Notes under the pieces: generated by a model
Told to the model about the DNA's origin: nothing
The model's input: the letters and a program-made list of their open reading frames with translations, nothing else
The model's database searches: none
Program-made: the position numbers and the translations under genes
Part shown: one piece after another, positions 6,614 through 13,086 of the stretch
Numbering within the stretch: the first letter of the stretch is position 1
Layout: each line of letters starts with the position of its first letter
DNA from: SG8-41 sp035620515
GTDB taxonomy: Bacteria; Pseudomonadota; Gammaproteobacteria; Burkholderiales; SG8-41
Assembly: GCA_035620515.1 (NCBI GenBank)
Contig: DASPGR010000303.1
Span: 1-13,086, forward strand
DNA: 13,086 bases
Direction: 5' to 3'

Positions 6614-7812
6614 AAAGCATCACACTCACGGTCAACGGGAAGTCCGTCTCGGCAAGTGTCGAGCCGCGCACGCATCTCGCGGACTTTCTCAGGGAAAGCC
6701 TCAACCTCACCGGAACGCACCTCGGCTGCGAGCATGGCGTATGCGGCGCGTGCACGCTTCTCGTCGACGGCGTGCCGGTGCGCTCCTGCATCACGCTGGC
6801 CGTCGCCTGCGATGGCGCGGGCGTCACCACGGTCGAGGGGCTCGACGAGGACGAGATCGCGGGCGCGCTGCGTGAGGCGTTCATGCGCGAGCACGGGCTG
6901 CAGTGCGGCTACTGCACGCCGGGAATGCTGGCGTCGGCGCGCGACATCGTCCTGCGCATGCCCGATGCCGCGGCCCAGGACATCCGCGTCGCGATGAGCG
7001 GAAACCTCTGCCGCTGCACCGGTTACGTCGGCATCGTGCGGGCGATCGAGAGCGTCATCGCCGAGCGCCGGGCACGTTCGCTGCCGGTGTCTCCCCGCCC
7101 GCGCGCCGAGATCGGTCCGGCCGGCTCCGGACGCGCGCGACCGACAGCGGCAAGCGCCGCGATTGCGGCACCGGCGATGGGCGCCGGGCCCACCGGCGCC
7201 GCGGAGCGCGCGGCCCGCGCCGTCCCGGCAAAACCCGTAGGCGAGCCGCAGACGACGCTGCGAGAGTCCTTCATCGTCGATCATCCGCGGGCCGAGGTCT
7301 GGGCGCTGTTCGGACGGGCGGGCGAAGTCGCGACCTGTCTGCCCGGCACGTCCCTGCTCGGCACGCCCACCGACGATCACGTCGAGACCCGAATAAGGGT
7401 GAAGGTCGGACCGATCGTCTCGGAGTTCGACGGGGCAGCCGATATCGTTCGCGACGCATCAACATTCTCGGGCGTGATTCGCGGCACCGCCGAGGATACG
7501 CGGTCGCGCTCATCGACGCGCGGCGAGATCCGCTACGAGTTGCACGAGGAACGTGGAGGCAGCGCAACGCGCGTCGACGTCGAGCTCGGCTTCACGCTGA
7601 CCGGCCCGCTCGCGCAGTTCGGCCGCTCGACCCTCATACACGACATCGCCCGGCGCATGACGGGCGCCTTCGCGCAGAACCTTCACGCGCGCCTGAGCAG
7701 GCGCGGCGACGCGCCGGTCGCCCGCGCAGCCGAGCTCGACGCCGGCGGGCTCGTCTTCTCGGCTCTCGCGAACCGCATCAAGCGCTTCCTCCGCAGCCTG
7801 ATCGGGCGCTGA
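6610..7812 (+). CDS. [2Fe-2S] small subunit fused to a CoxG-like SRPBCC domain
   Basis: This is a 400-residue fusion. Residues 1-155 are a complete CoxS-type small subunit that passes electrons from molybdenum to FAD. The plant-ferredoxin-type cluster ligands are C40, C45, C48 and C60, and the proximal cluster ligands are C99, C102, C134 and C136. Residues 155-212 are an Ala/Pro/Arg-rich low-complexity linker. Residues 213-365 match CoxG (SRPBCC/START-like): LPGTSLLG, RIRVKVGPIVSEFDGAA, then TRVDVELGFTLTGPLAQFGR and a C-terminal helix. The last residues (381-400) are an amphipathic basic stretch ending RIKRFLRSLIGR, which could touch the membrane. CoxG is normally a separate protein tied to CO dehydrogenase membrane recruitment and quinone delivery. 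The frame is continuous and the linker codons match the neighbours, so this is a real fusion rather than a misread. The start overlaps the FAD subunit stop as ATGA. Confidence 0.93.
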   Translation: MKSITLTVNGKSVSASVEPRTHLADFLRESLNLTGTHLGCEHGVCGACTLLVDGVPVRSCITLAVACDGAGVTTVEGLDEDEIAGALREAFMREHGLQCGYCTPGMLASARDIVLRMPDAAAQDIRVAMSGNLCRCTGYVGIVRAIESVIAERRARSLPVSPRPRAEIGPAGSGRARPTAASAAIAAPAMGAGPTGAAERAARAVPAKPVGEPQTTLRESFIVDHPRAEVWALFGRAGEVATCLPGTSLLGTPTDDHVETRIRVKVGPIVSEFDGAADIVRDASTFSGVIRGTAEDTRSRSSTRGEIRYELHEERGGSATRVDVELGFTLTGPLAQFGRSTLIHDIARRMTGAFAQNLHARLSRRGDAPVARAAELDAGGLVFSALANRIKRFLRSLIGR

Positions 7813-7825
7813 TCGCGCGCCGGCG

Positions 7826-7845
7826 GGCGTGCCCTCCGCGACGCC
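7826..7845 (+). terminator. Weak hairpin after the hydroxylase operon
   Basis: GGCGT (7826-7830) can pair with ACGCC (7841-7845) around a 10-base loop, followed by TTGTG rather than a T-run. This is at best a weak intrinsic terminator, suggested mainly by its position just after the last hydroxylase gene. Confidence 0.2.
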
Positions 7846-7900
7846 TTGTGCATTGATCCCGCAGGATGTCGCGCGGAAGCGCCAACGCCTCGCCCCCGGA

Positions 7901-7952
7901 TTGTTGAAGTCGGATTTTTACTATGATACGGTTATCCTAATATTATTATAAG
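7901..7952 (+). promoter_or_regulatory. AT-rich candidate promoter of the second operon
   Basis: The 286-base gap between the fusion gene and the binding-protein gene contains one sharply AT-rich block. Two promoter readings are possible: TTGTTG (7901-7906), 15 bases, TATGAT (7922-7927); or TTACTA (7918-7923), 17 bases, TATTAT (7941-7946). GATAcggtTATC (7925-7936) is an inverted repeat inside it. The 8-mer TATGATAC (7922-7929) also occurs in the pxpA/pxpB control region at 703-710. Either promoter would leave a GC-rich leader of about 150 bases. No gene is evident in the gap. Confidence 0.45.
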
Positions 7953-8058
7953 TTCACTCCGGCGGGGCGCGGCGCGAGGAATTTCGCCAGATCGCGCCCA
8001 GACCGGCGCCCGAGCGGGACCGCGGTCGATATCGCTTCCGCGCCGGCCCATTCGAACA

Positions 8059-8068
8059 TTCCGCGGAA
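8059..8068. repeat. Perfect palindrome in the leader of the binding-protein gene
   Basis: TTCCGCGGAA is a perfect 10-base palindrome 30 bases before the start codon at 8099, flanked by ACA and TGT that extend it with a one-base offset. Another palindrome, CGATATCG, lies at 8027-8034. These could be an operator or part of an RNA hairpin near the ribosome site; chance is possible in such GC-rich DNA. Confidence 0.25.
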
Positions 8069-8098
8069 CTGTCGCTTGCATCCGTAAAGGAGGAGACC

Positions 8099-9058
8099 AT
8101 GACCAGAATCGTGACCTCGGCCATTATTGCGCTGTGCCTGCTCGGAATCGGCAATGCCATGGGTCAGGCCTATCCGTCGAAATCCATCCGGCTGATCGCG
8201 CCGTACCCGCCCGGCGGCGGCATCGACGCGACGGCGCGCATCATTGCGCAGGCGCTGACCGCACAGCTTGGCCAGCAGGTGGTGGTGGAGAACCGCTCGG
8301 GAGCAACCGGACGCATCGGCACGGAGATCGCCGCCAAGGCTCCCCGGGACGGCTACACGCTTCTCCTCGGCAGCGGCGCGCCGAATGCCGTCGTTCCAAG
8401 CGTCACCCCCAATCTTCCCTACGATCCGATCAAGGACTTCGCACCGATCAGCCTCGTTGGCGTCACGGACTACACGCTCGTCATCCACCCGTCCGTGCCG
8501 GTGCACTCCGTGAAGCAGTTGGTCGCGCTCGCCAAAGCGCGGCCGGGCGAGCTCACGTACGGCTCGAGCGGCATCCTCAGCAACACCCATCTCGCGGGCG
8601 AGCTGCTGAAGCAAATGGCGAACGTCAGCATCGTGCACGTCGCCTACAAAGGCACAGGTCCCGCGATGGTTGCCGTGCTCACCGGCGAGATGGCGATCTC
8701 ATTCGGCGGCGGACCGGCTGCGGCGCCCCATGTCAAGGCGAACCGGCTCCGCGCCCTGGCGACAACGGGTTCCCGGCGCAGGGACCCGCAGGTGCCGACG
8801 CTCGGCGAGACGCTCCCGGGATACGAGGTCAATCAATGGTACGGAATACTCGCGCCCGCCGGGACGCCGCAAGCGGTCCTCGATCGCCTGCACAAGGAGG
8901 TTACCCGGGCAGTGACCAGCCGGACGGTCGCCGACCGGCTCACGAACCTCGGCGCCGACCCCGTCACCAACACGCCGGCCGAGTTTCTCGACATGATCAA
9001 GTCGGAGATCGTGAAGTGGAGGAAGGTGATCACGACCGCAAAGATTTCCGTGAAGTGA
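8099..9058 (+). CDS. Bug-family (TctC-like) periplasmic solute-binding protein
   Basis: This is an extracytoplasmic receptor of the tripartite tricarboxylate transporter type, usually binding small carboxylates or amides. The 319-residue protein has a Sec signal peptide (basic MTR, a hydrophobic core to about residue 18, likely cleavage after GQA at 22-24). The mature N-terminus YPSKSIRLIAPYPPGGGIDA is typical of the family, including the PPGGG ligand loop followed by DATAR. YGSSG, HVAYKGTGPA, LRALATTG and WYGILAPAGTPQ are further family motifs. The ribosome site AAAGGAGGAG just before the ATG is near perfect, so this gene is probably well translated. No TctA or TctB membrane subunit is in the window; many Bug proteins are orphans of this sort. 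It heads the second operon and likely captures the substrate of the pathway. Confidence 0.94.
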   Translation: MTRIVTSAIIALCLLGIGNAMGQAYPSKSIRLIAPYPPGGGIDATARIIAQALTAQLGQQVVVENRSGATGRIGTEIAAKAPRDGYTLLLGSGAPNAVVPSVTPNLPYDPIKDFAPISLVGVTDYTLVIHPSVPVHSVKQLVALAKARPGELTYGSSGILSNTHLAGELLKQMANVSIVHVAYKGTGPAMVAVLTGEMAISFGGGPAAAPHVKANRLRALATTGSRRRDPQVPTLGETLPGYEVNQWYGILAPAGTPQAVLDRLHKEVTRAVTSRTVADRLTNLGADPVTNTPAEFLDMIKSEIVKWRKVITTAKISVK

Positions 9059-9140
9059 GTCTGTTCACGCGGGTTTTGCGGTCACCGTCGGCCTGGGCTT
9101 TTGTGCTGCGCACGAAAGGACCGATCGCAGGGAGAAATCA

Positions 9141-10745
9141 ATGAACGAGGGTTTCCGGGAGTTTCTCGAGCGCCTGCGCCGGGAGCGAGAACTTGTCGAC
9201 ATCAAGCAGCCGGTGGACATACGGCACATTGCGACGCTCGTCGATCAGTCCGAGCCTGCGCTTTTCTTTCACAACATCATCGGCTACAAACTGCCCGTCG
9301 TGTCGGGCCTCTACCGCACGCAGCGGCGCATCACGCTGGCGATGGGGTGCGGCGAGTTCCGGGAAATCGAGGACAAGTTGCGTCACGGGCTCGACCATCC
9401 GGTTGCGCCACGCTACGTCGAGACCGCGCCGCACAAGGAGGTGATACAGACCGGCGAGGACGTCGATCTCCTCACCCTGCCGATCCCGATGTCCTCGATA
9501 TACGACGGCGGGCCCATGATCACGGCGGGCGTCGTGATGTCGCGCGATCCCGAGTACGGCTTCAATTCCGGCGTCTACCGCTTCCTGGTCAAGGAAAAGA
9601 ACCTGACGGGCATCGACATCGTGACGCCCAACAACATGCGCCTGTTCGCGCAGCGCGCGCTGGAGGGCGGCCGCGCCCTTCCCATTTCGATCTCGATCGG
9701 CACCCATCCCTTCGAGATCATGGGCGCCGGCTATCGGGCGCCGGTCGGGGTCGACGAGATGGGCATCGCGGGGGGAATACGCGGCGCGCCGGCCGAGCTC
9801 GCGCAGTGCGAAACCATGGACCTGCCATGCGTCGCCGGCGCAGAGATCGTCCTGGAAGCGGAGATTCTTCCGACGGGGTGGACCTGGCCGGAGGGACGCT
9901 TCGGCGAGTTCACGCGCCTGATGGGGGGGCTGCACTGGAACCCGCTGGTAAGAATCAAGGCGATCACCCGAAGGCGCGACGCGATCTACTACTCGCTGCA
10001 CATGCCGTGGGAGAACACCTGGCTCGGCGCGTCCACCCGCTACACGGCGATTCGCGCCGCGCTCAAGAACGCGGGCGTTCAGGTGCGCGACCTTAACGTC
10101 ACGACCGGCGGATGCGCCATGTGGCATGCGGTTATCTCGGTGAAGAAACAAGCCGGTGAAGGCAAGAACGCGTTGCTGGCGGCGCTCTCGGTGATGGACG
10201 TCAAGCACGCCGTTGTGGTCGACGACGATATCGACGTGTTCAACGCGGTGGACGTCGAATGGGCGATCGCCACCCGCGTCCAGGGTGACCGCGACGTGTT
10301 CGTCATTCCGGGCGCGCGCGCCAAACCGCTCGACCCCAGTCTGCCCGTCGTGCCCTTCGGCACGGTCCCGACCGGCGCCAAGGTCGGGATCGATGCCACC
10401 ATCGGCGAAGGCATTCCGCGGGAGCGCTACGAGCGGATCTCGTACGCGTACGCGGATCGGGCGAAGATCAAGGACTATCTCGCCGGAAAAGCGGATGCGG
10501 TGCCGGCCACGCTCGACGCGCCGGCCGGTGACATCTCGAAGCTCGCGAGGGAGATACACGCCCTGATCGAGAGCGCCCCCAAGTACTACTCCGACATCGC
10601 CGAGCACTTTGCCAGTTACGATTTCCGTTCGATTACTCGCGCGCTGTCACAACTGCATGCCGAGGAGAAGCTGTGGCAGGACCCGCGCGGGCGCATGTGT
10701 ATTCGGGGCTCGCAGCATGCGGCCAAGCCGCCGACGAGGGCGTGA
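9141..10745 (+). CDS. UbiD-family prenyl-FMN-dependent decarboxylase
   Basis: The UbiD family performs reversible decarboxylation of aromatic, heteroaromatic or acrylic acids using prenylated FMN made by UbiX. The 534-residue protein shows SGLYRTQRRITLAMG, DLLTLPIPM and MITAGVVMSRDP, then FNSGVYR. N142 and R147 have the spacing of the prFMN/metal-site N168 and R173 of fungal Fdc1 (recalled, not aligned). EGRFGE (251-256) supplies the two conserved glutamates equivalent to E277 and E282, and EIVLEAEI (235-242) is also typical. All key active-site positions therefore look intact. The ATG follows AGGGAGA with good spacing. No UbiX gene is in the window. It could act on a ring carboxylate before or after the molybdenum hydroxylase; the substrate cannot be told from sequence. 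Confidence 0.93.
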   Translation: MNEGFREFLERLRRERELVDIKQPVDIRHIATLVDQSEPALFFHNIIGYKLPVVSGLYRTQRRITLAMGCGEFREIEDKLRHGLDHPVAPRYVETAPHKEVIQTGEDVDLLTLPIPMSSIYDGGPMITAGVVMSRDPEYGFNSGVYRFLVKEKNLTGIDIVTPNNMRLFAQRALEGGRALPISISIGTHPFEIMGAGYRAPVGVDEMGIAGGIRGAPAELAQCETMDLPCVAGAEIVLEAEILPTGWTWPEGRFGEFTRLMGGLHWNPLVRIKAITRRRDAIYYSLHMPWENTWLGASTRYTAIRAALKNAGVQVRDLNVTTGGCAMWHAVISVKKQAGEGKNALLAALSVMDVKHAVVVDDDIDVFNAVDVEWAIATRVQGDRDVFVIPGARAKPLDPSLPVVPFGTVPTGAKVGIDATIGEGIPRERYERISYAYADRAKIKDYLAGKADAVPATLDAPAGDISKLAREIHALIESAPKYYSDIAEHFASYDFRSITRALSQLHAEEKLWQDPRGRMCIRGSQHAAKPPTRA

Positions 10746-10842
10746 AGGGCGCGCGGCGTCCTGTCTGCGCGCGCAGTTCGATCCCGACCGACGCGTTACG
10801 AACGAACCGACCGCAGATTGTCCGATCACGAGGGGGGGTGGC

Positions 10843-11835
10843 ATGCTGTTTCTGACCGAAAAGGACGTCAAGCGCGCCATCGAGGGCCCGGGCGCCGCGG
10901 GCGAGGCCGTGGGCGTCATCGAGCAGGTGCTGAGGCAGCAGTCGGAAGGAAGCACGTTCCACCTGAAGCGCTACACGATGGCGCACCCCAGGCATCCCGG
11001 GCACCTCTGGCACAACATCCGCATCCTGCCCGGCATGGTCCCGGACCTCGGCGCGGCGGCGGTTCGCGTGTATTCCGGCTATCGCGGAACCAACCGATCC
11101 GAGGTGATCTGCCTGTTCGAATGGTCGGACATGGGAATGTCGGCCATCATTTCCGACTATCATCTTCACGCCATCCGCACGGCGTCACCCTATGGCGTTG
11201 CCGCAAAGTATCTTTCGCGGGCGGATTCCAGCACCCTCGGAATTATCGGCACGGGACGCTACGCGCGCGGCATGGCCCAGGCGGTGTGCGCGGTTCGCCC
11301 GATCAAGAGGATCAAGGTCTACAGCCGGGATCCGAAGAACGTCCGCCGATTCGTCGAAACCATGGGGCCGGCTCTCGGCATCGAAGTGGAGGCCGCCGCC
11401 TCCGGGCGCGAAGCGGTGAAGAACACCGACATCATGATCACCGCCACCAGCGGGAACACGATCGTGTTCGAGGGCAGCTGGCTCGAGCCGGGCGCGCTCT
11501 ACATGTCGCTCGCGCCTGGGGAGTGCGATGAGGACACGGTGCTGCGCTCGCGTGTGTTCCTTTCCGGCAGCGACCAGGTGCTGGGCGACAATCCGCCCCG
11601 CAAACCTTTCAACACCCTGCTCTCCAGCGGGAAGTTCAAGCCCGAGGACGTCGTGGCCGAGTTTTGCGACGTCGTAGCCGGCAAGAAACAAGGGCGTCGC
11701 AATGACGAGGACATCACCTTATACGAATCGCCAGGCATGGGCATCCTGGACGCCGGGATCGGGCAGTGGGTCTACAAGCGCGCGGTGGAGAGGGGTCTTG
11801 GAACAAGCCTGCCCTTCGGGGAAGAGGACCGGTAG
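10843..11835 (+). CDS. Ornithine cyclodeaminase/mu-crystallin family protein
   Basis: Members of this NAD(P)-binding family act as ornithine cyclodeaminase, ketimine or pyrroline-2-carboxylate reductase, alanine dehydrogenase and related enzymes. The ATG at 10843 follows AGGGGGGG at 10831-10838 and gives 330 residues, the family length. The open frame runs further upstream into the UbiD gene without similarity. Visible features are RVYSGY (75-80) in the substrate-binding half, RTASPYGVAAKYL (112-124), the Rossmann loop GIIGTGRYARG (133-143), and the C-terminal ITLYESPGMGILDAGIGQWV. The segment that in ornithine cyclodeaminase reads GGD-PGK-ELD and bears the catalytic aspartate is here SLAPGECDED (222-231). 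The reaction is thus probably not ornithine deamination. A cyclic imine or other amino acid substrate would suit the neighbours (inference). Confidence 0.88.
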   Translation: MLFLTEKDVKRAIEGPGAAGEAVGVIEQVLRQQSEGSTFHLKRYTMAHPRHPGHLWHNIRILPGMVPDLGAAAVRVYSGYRGTNRSEVICLFEWSDMGMSAIISDYHLHAIRTASPYGVAAKYLSRADSSTLGIIGTGRYARGMAQAVCAVRPIKRIKVYSRDPKNVRRFVETMGPALGIEVEAAASGREAVKNTDIMITATSGNTIVFEGSWLEPGALYMSLAPGECDEDTVLRSRVFLSGSDQVLGDNPPRKPFNTLLSSGKFKPEDVVAEFCDVVAGKKQGRRNDEDITLYESPGMGILDAGIGQWVYKRAVERGLGTSLPFGEEDR

Positions 11836-11872
11836 CGGCCCCCGAGGCAGTTGTGTGATCGCGGGTTAGGCA

Positions 11873-12832
11873 ATGGCCAAGCTCAAGCTGACCCTGGCGA
11901 TGGATCGGTACGACTTCCTGCAACCCGTGCTGGAGGGAAAGGTCGAGGCGGCGGGCCTCGACATCGAATGGATCACGCTCGACAGCAAGAAGCGCCACGA
12001 TCGCATGTATCACGACCGGGCCTTCGACGCGTGCGAGTTCTCGATGGCAGGCTACCTCATCGCGCGGTCCAGGAACATCGACTGGCTACAGGCGATCCCC
12101 TACTTCCCGCGACGGATGTTCGGCCATCACTATTGTTTCGTGAGAGCGGGGTCGCAGTACCGCAAGCCCTCGGACCTGAAAGGCCGCAGGATCGGGATCC
12201 GAACCTTCGAGAACACCCTTGCGGTCATGGTGAAGGGCATGTTCGCCCATGATTACGGCCTCGCGGTCGAAGACGCGATCTGGGTTTGCGCAAACAACGA
12301 GCTGGTGGGGACGAAGCCGCCGCCGGCCATCCGGATCGAGCAGCTCGAGGAAGGTCAAAGGCTCGAGGATTTGCTCGTTGCCGGCGCGATCGATGCTACC
12401 GTCGAGCCCGCCCTGCCGTCGAGCTGGCTCGCCGGGAAGCCGGCGCTCGCCCGCCTGTTTCCCGATTTTCAGAGGGAAGAGCAGGAGTATTTCAGGCGCA
12501 CGCGGATCTTCCCGATCATGCATCCGATCGTGATCAAGCGGGAGGTTCTCGAGCGGGCGCCGTGGGCCGCACGGAGCCTTTTCGACGCGCTGTGCGGGGC
12601 GCAGAAAATTTACGCGCAGTTCATGCGGCAGCCGCACCGCCTGAGCCTGGCGTGGGCCGCGTCCTACGTCGAGCATGAGCGCGCGTTTTTCGGCGGAGAC
12701 CCCTATCCGCAGGGACTGCACGCGAACCGTCACGATCTGCAGACGATGATCGGTTTTGCCGGCGAGCAGGGCCTGCTCGACCGGGCGCTCACGGTCGATG
12801 AGCTTTTTCCGGCGGACCTGCAGGATACGTAG
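11873..12832 (+). CDS. 4,5-dihydroxyphthalate decarboxylase / ABC substrate-binding-like protein
   Basis: This protein resembles the family that contains the phthalate-pathway 4,5-dihydroxyphthalate decarboxylase Pht5 and many proteins labelled as substrate-binding. The 319 residues open KLKLTLAMDRYDFLQPVLEG and KVEAAGLDIEWITL, followed by FDACEFSMAGYLIARSR, IPYFPRRMFGHHYCFVRAGS and PSDLKGRRIGI, all familiar from that group. There is no signal peptide, so it should be cytoplasmic, which favours an enzyme over a periplasmic receptor. Periplasmic-binding-protein fold (type II) topology is likely. The start at 11873 has no strong ribosome site but begins exactly at the family N-terminus. It lies 37 bases after the cyclodeaminase-family gene in the same direction and ends the operon. 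Which of the two functions it has cannot be decided here. Confidence 0.85.
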   Translation: MAKLKLTLAMDRYDFLQPVLEGKVEAAGLDIEWITLDSKKRHDRMYHDRAFDACEFSMAGYLIARSRNIDWLQAIPYFPRRMFGHHYCFVRAGSQYRKPSDLKGRRIGIRTFENTLAVMVKGMFAHDYGLAVEDAIWVCANNELVGTKPPPAIRIEQLEEGQRLEDLLVAGAIDATVEPALPSSWLAGKPALARLFPDFQREEQEYFRRTRIFPIMHPIVIKREVLERAPWAARSLFDALCGAQKIYAQFMRQPHRLSLAWAASYVEHERAFFGGDPYPQGLHANRHDLQTMIGFAGEQGLLDRALTVDELFPADLQDT

Positions 12833-12850
12833 ACGGCACCGTCGGGTTCA

Positions 12851-12864
12851 GGCGGCCTCCCGCC
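12851..12864. terminator. Possible bidirectional terminator hairpin
   Basis: GGCGG (12851-12855) and CCGCC (12860-12864) can pair around a 4-base loop in the 32-base gap between convergent genes. There is no T-run on either side, so it is weak as an intrinsic terminator. Confidence 0.25.
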
Positions 12865-13086
12865 CTACGCCCCGAGGTAGGCCTTCTTGACGTGCGGATC
12901 GCTGAGCAGCTCCGGGCCGGGGCCGGCGAGCGCGACGCGGCCCTGCTCGAGCACGTAAGCCCGGTCCGAGAGCTCGAGTGCGGCGAAGGCGTTCTGCTCC
13001 ACCATCACCACTGTCACGCCCTCCGCCCGGATGCTCCTGACGATGTCGAAGGTGCGCTCGACGAGGTTGGGGGCCAGGCCGAGGGA
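12865..13086 (-). CDS. livF: Branched-chain amino acid-type ABC transporter ATPase (LivF-like), C-terminal fragment
   Basis: The last 73 residues of a LivF-type cytoplasmic ATPase are encoded on the minus strand; the rest lies beyond the right edge. The fragment opens SLGLAPNLVERTFDIVRSI, the stretch right after the Walker B aspartate-glutamate, where SLGLAP is characteristic of LivF. VMVEQNAFAALELSDRAYVL follows, with the LivF-typical VEQN switch region, then GRVALAGPGPELLSDPHVKKAYLGA at the C-terminus. It converges on the decarboxylase-like gene and is presumably part of a separate Liv-type uptake operon. Such systems import amino acids, amides and aromatic acids, so a link to the same pathway is possible but unproven. 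Confidence 0.92.
   Translation of the reverse strand, partial: SLGLAPNLVERTFDIVRSIRAEGVTVVMVEQNAFAALELSDRAYVLEQGRVALAGPGPELLSDPHVKKAYLGA

Noticed and set aside
3381..7812. Annotation as aerobic CO dehydrogenase (coxLMS plus coxG)
   Set aside because: The large-subunit active-site loop lacks the cysteine needed for the Mo-Cu centre, so only the general molybdenum hydroxylase family is supported.
9138..10607. 489-codon open frame on the minus strand
   Set aside because: It is antisense to the UbiD gene, whose active-site residues are intact; the antisense product shows no domain.
10609..10842. N-terminal extension of the cyclodeaminase-family protein
   Set aside because: It overlaps the end of UbiD and has no family similarity; ATG 10843 has a strong ribosome site.

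Overview
The window looks like a high-GC proteobacterial chromosome, most likely a betaproteobacterium of the Burkholderiales type. The signs are GC-rich third codon positions, a Bug-family (TctC-like) periplasmic binding protein, and tightly overlapped catabolic operons with Shine-Dalgarno starts. No marker gene fixes the taxon, so this assignment is inference. No tRNA, rRNA, mobile element or CRISPR array was seen.

Layout. (1) 1-625, minus strand: pxpA, the 5-oxoprolinase LamB/YcsF subunit, cut by the left edge. (2) 626-814: an AT-rich divergent control region with a good minus-strand promoter whose -35/-10 spacer holds nested palindromes. (3) 815-7812, plus strand: a tightly packed run of pxpB, pxpC, a GntR/HutC-type regulator, then the three subunits of a molybdenum hydroxylase in the order large (Mo), medium (FAD), small ([2Fe-2S]). 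The small subunit is fused to a CoxG-like SRPBCC domain. Several neighbours overlap by 4 bp (ATGA or TTGA). (4) 7813-8098: a second AT-rich control region. (5) 8099-12832, plus strand: a Bug-type binding protein, a UbiD-family (prenyl-FMN) decarboxylase, an ornithine cyclodeaminase/mu-crystallin-family protein, and a protein of the 4,5-dihydroxyphthalate decarboxylase/binding-protein-like family. (6) 12865-13086, minus strand: the C-terminus of a LivF-type ABC ATPase, converging on the run.

Working model (inference). This is a catabolic island for a small carboxylated compound, quite possibly an N-heterocycle. A periplasmic receptor captures the substrate. UbiD could remove a ring carboxylate. 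The molybdenum hydroxylase could insert oxygen from water next to a ring nitrogen, making a lactam. PxpABC is an ATP-dependent lactam-opening enzyme, and the cyclodeaminase-family protein could act on a cyclic imine or amino acid. The GntR protein sits inside the first operon and is the obvious local regulator. The substrate is not known. The CoxS-CoxG fusion, which would tether a CoxG domain to the electron-exit subunit, is the most unusual single protein here.
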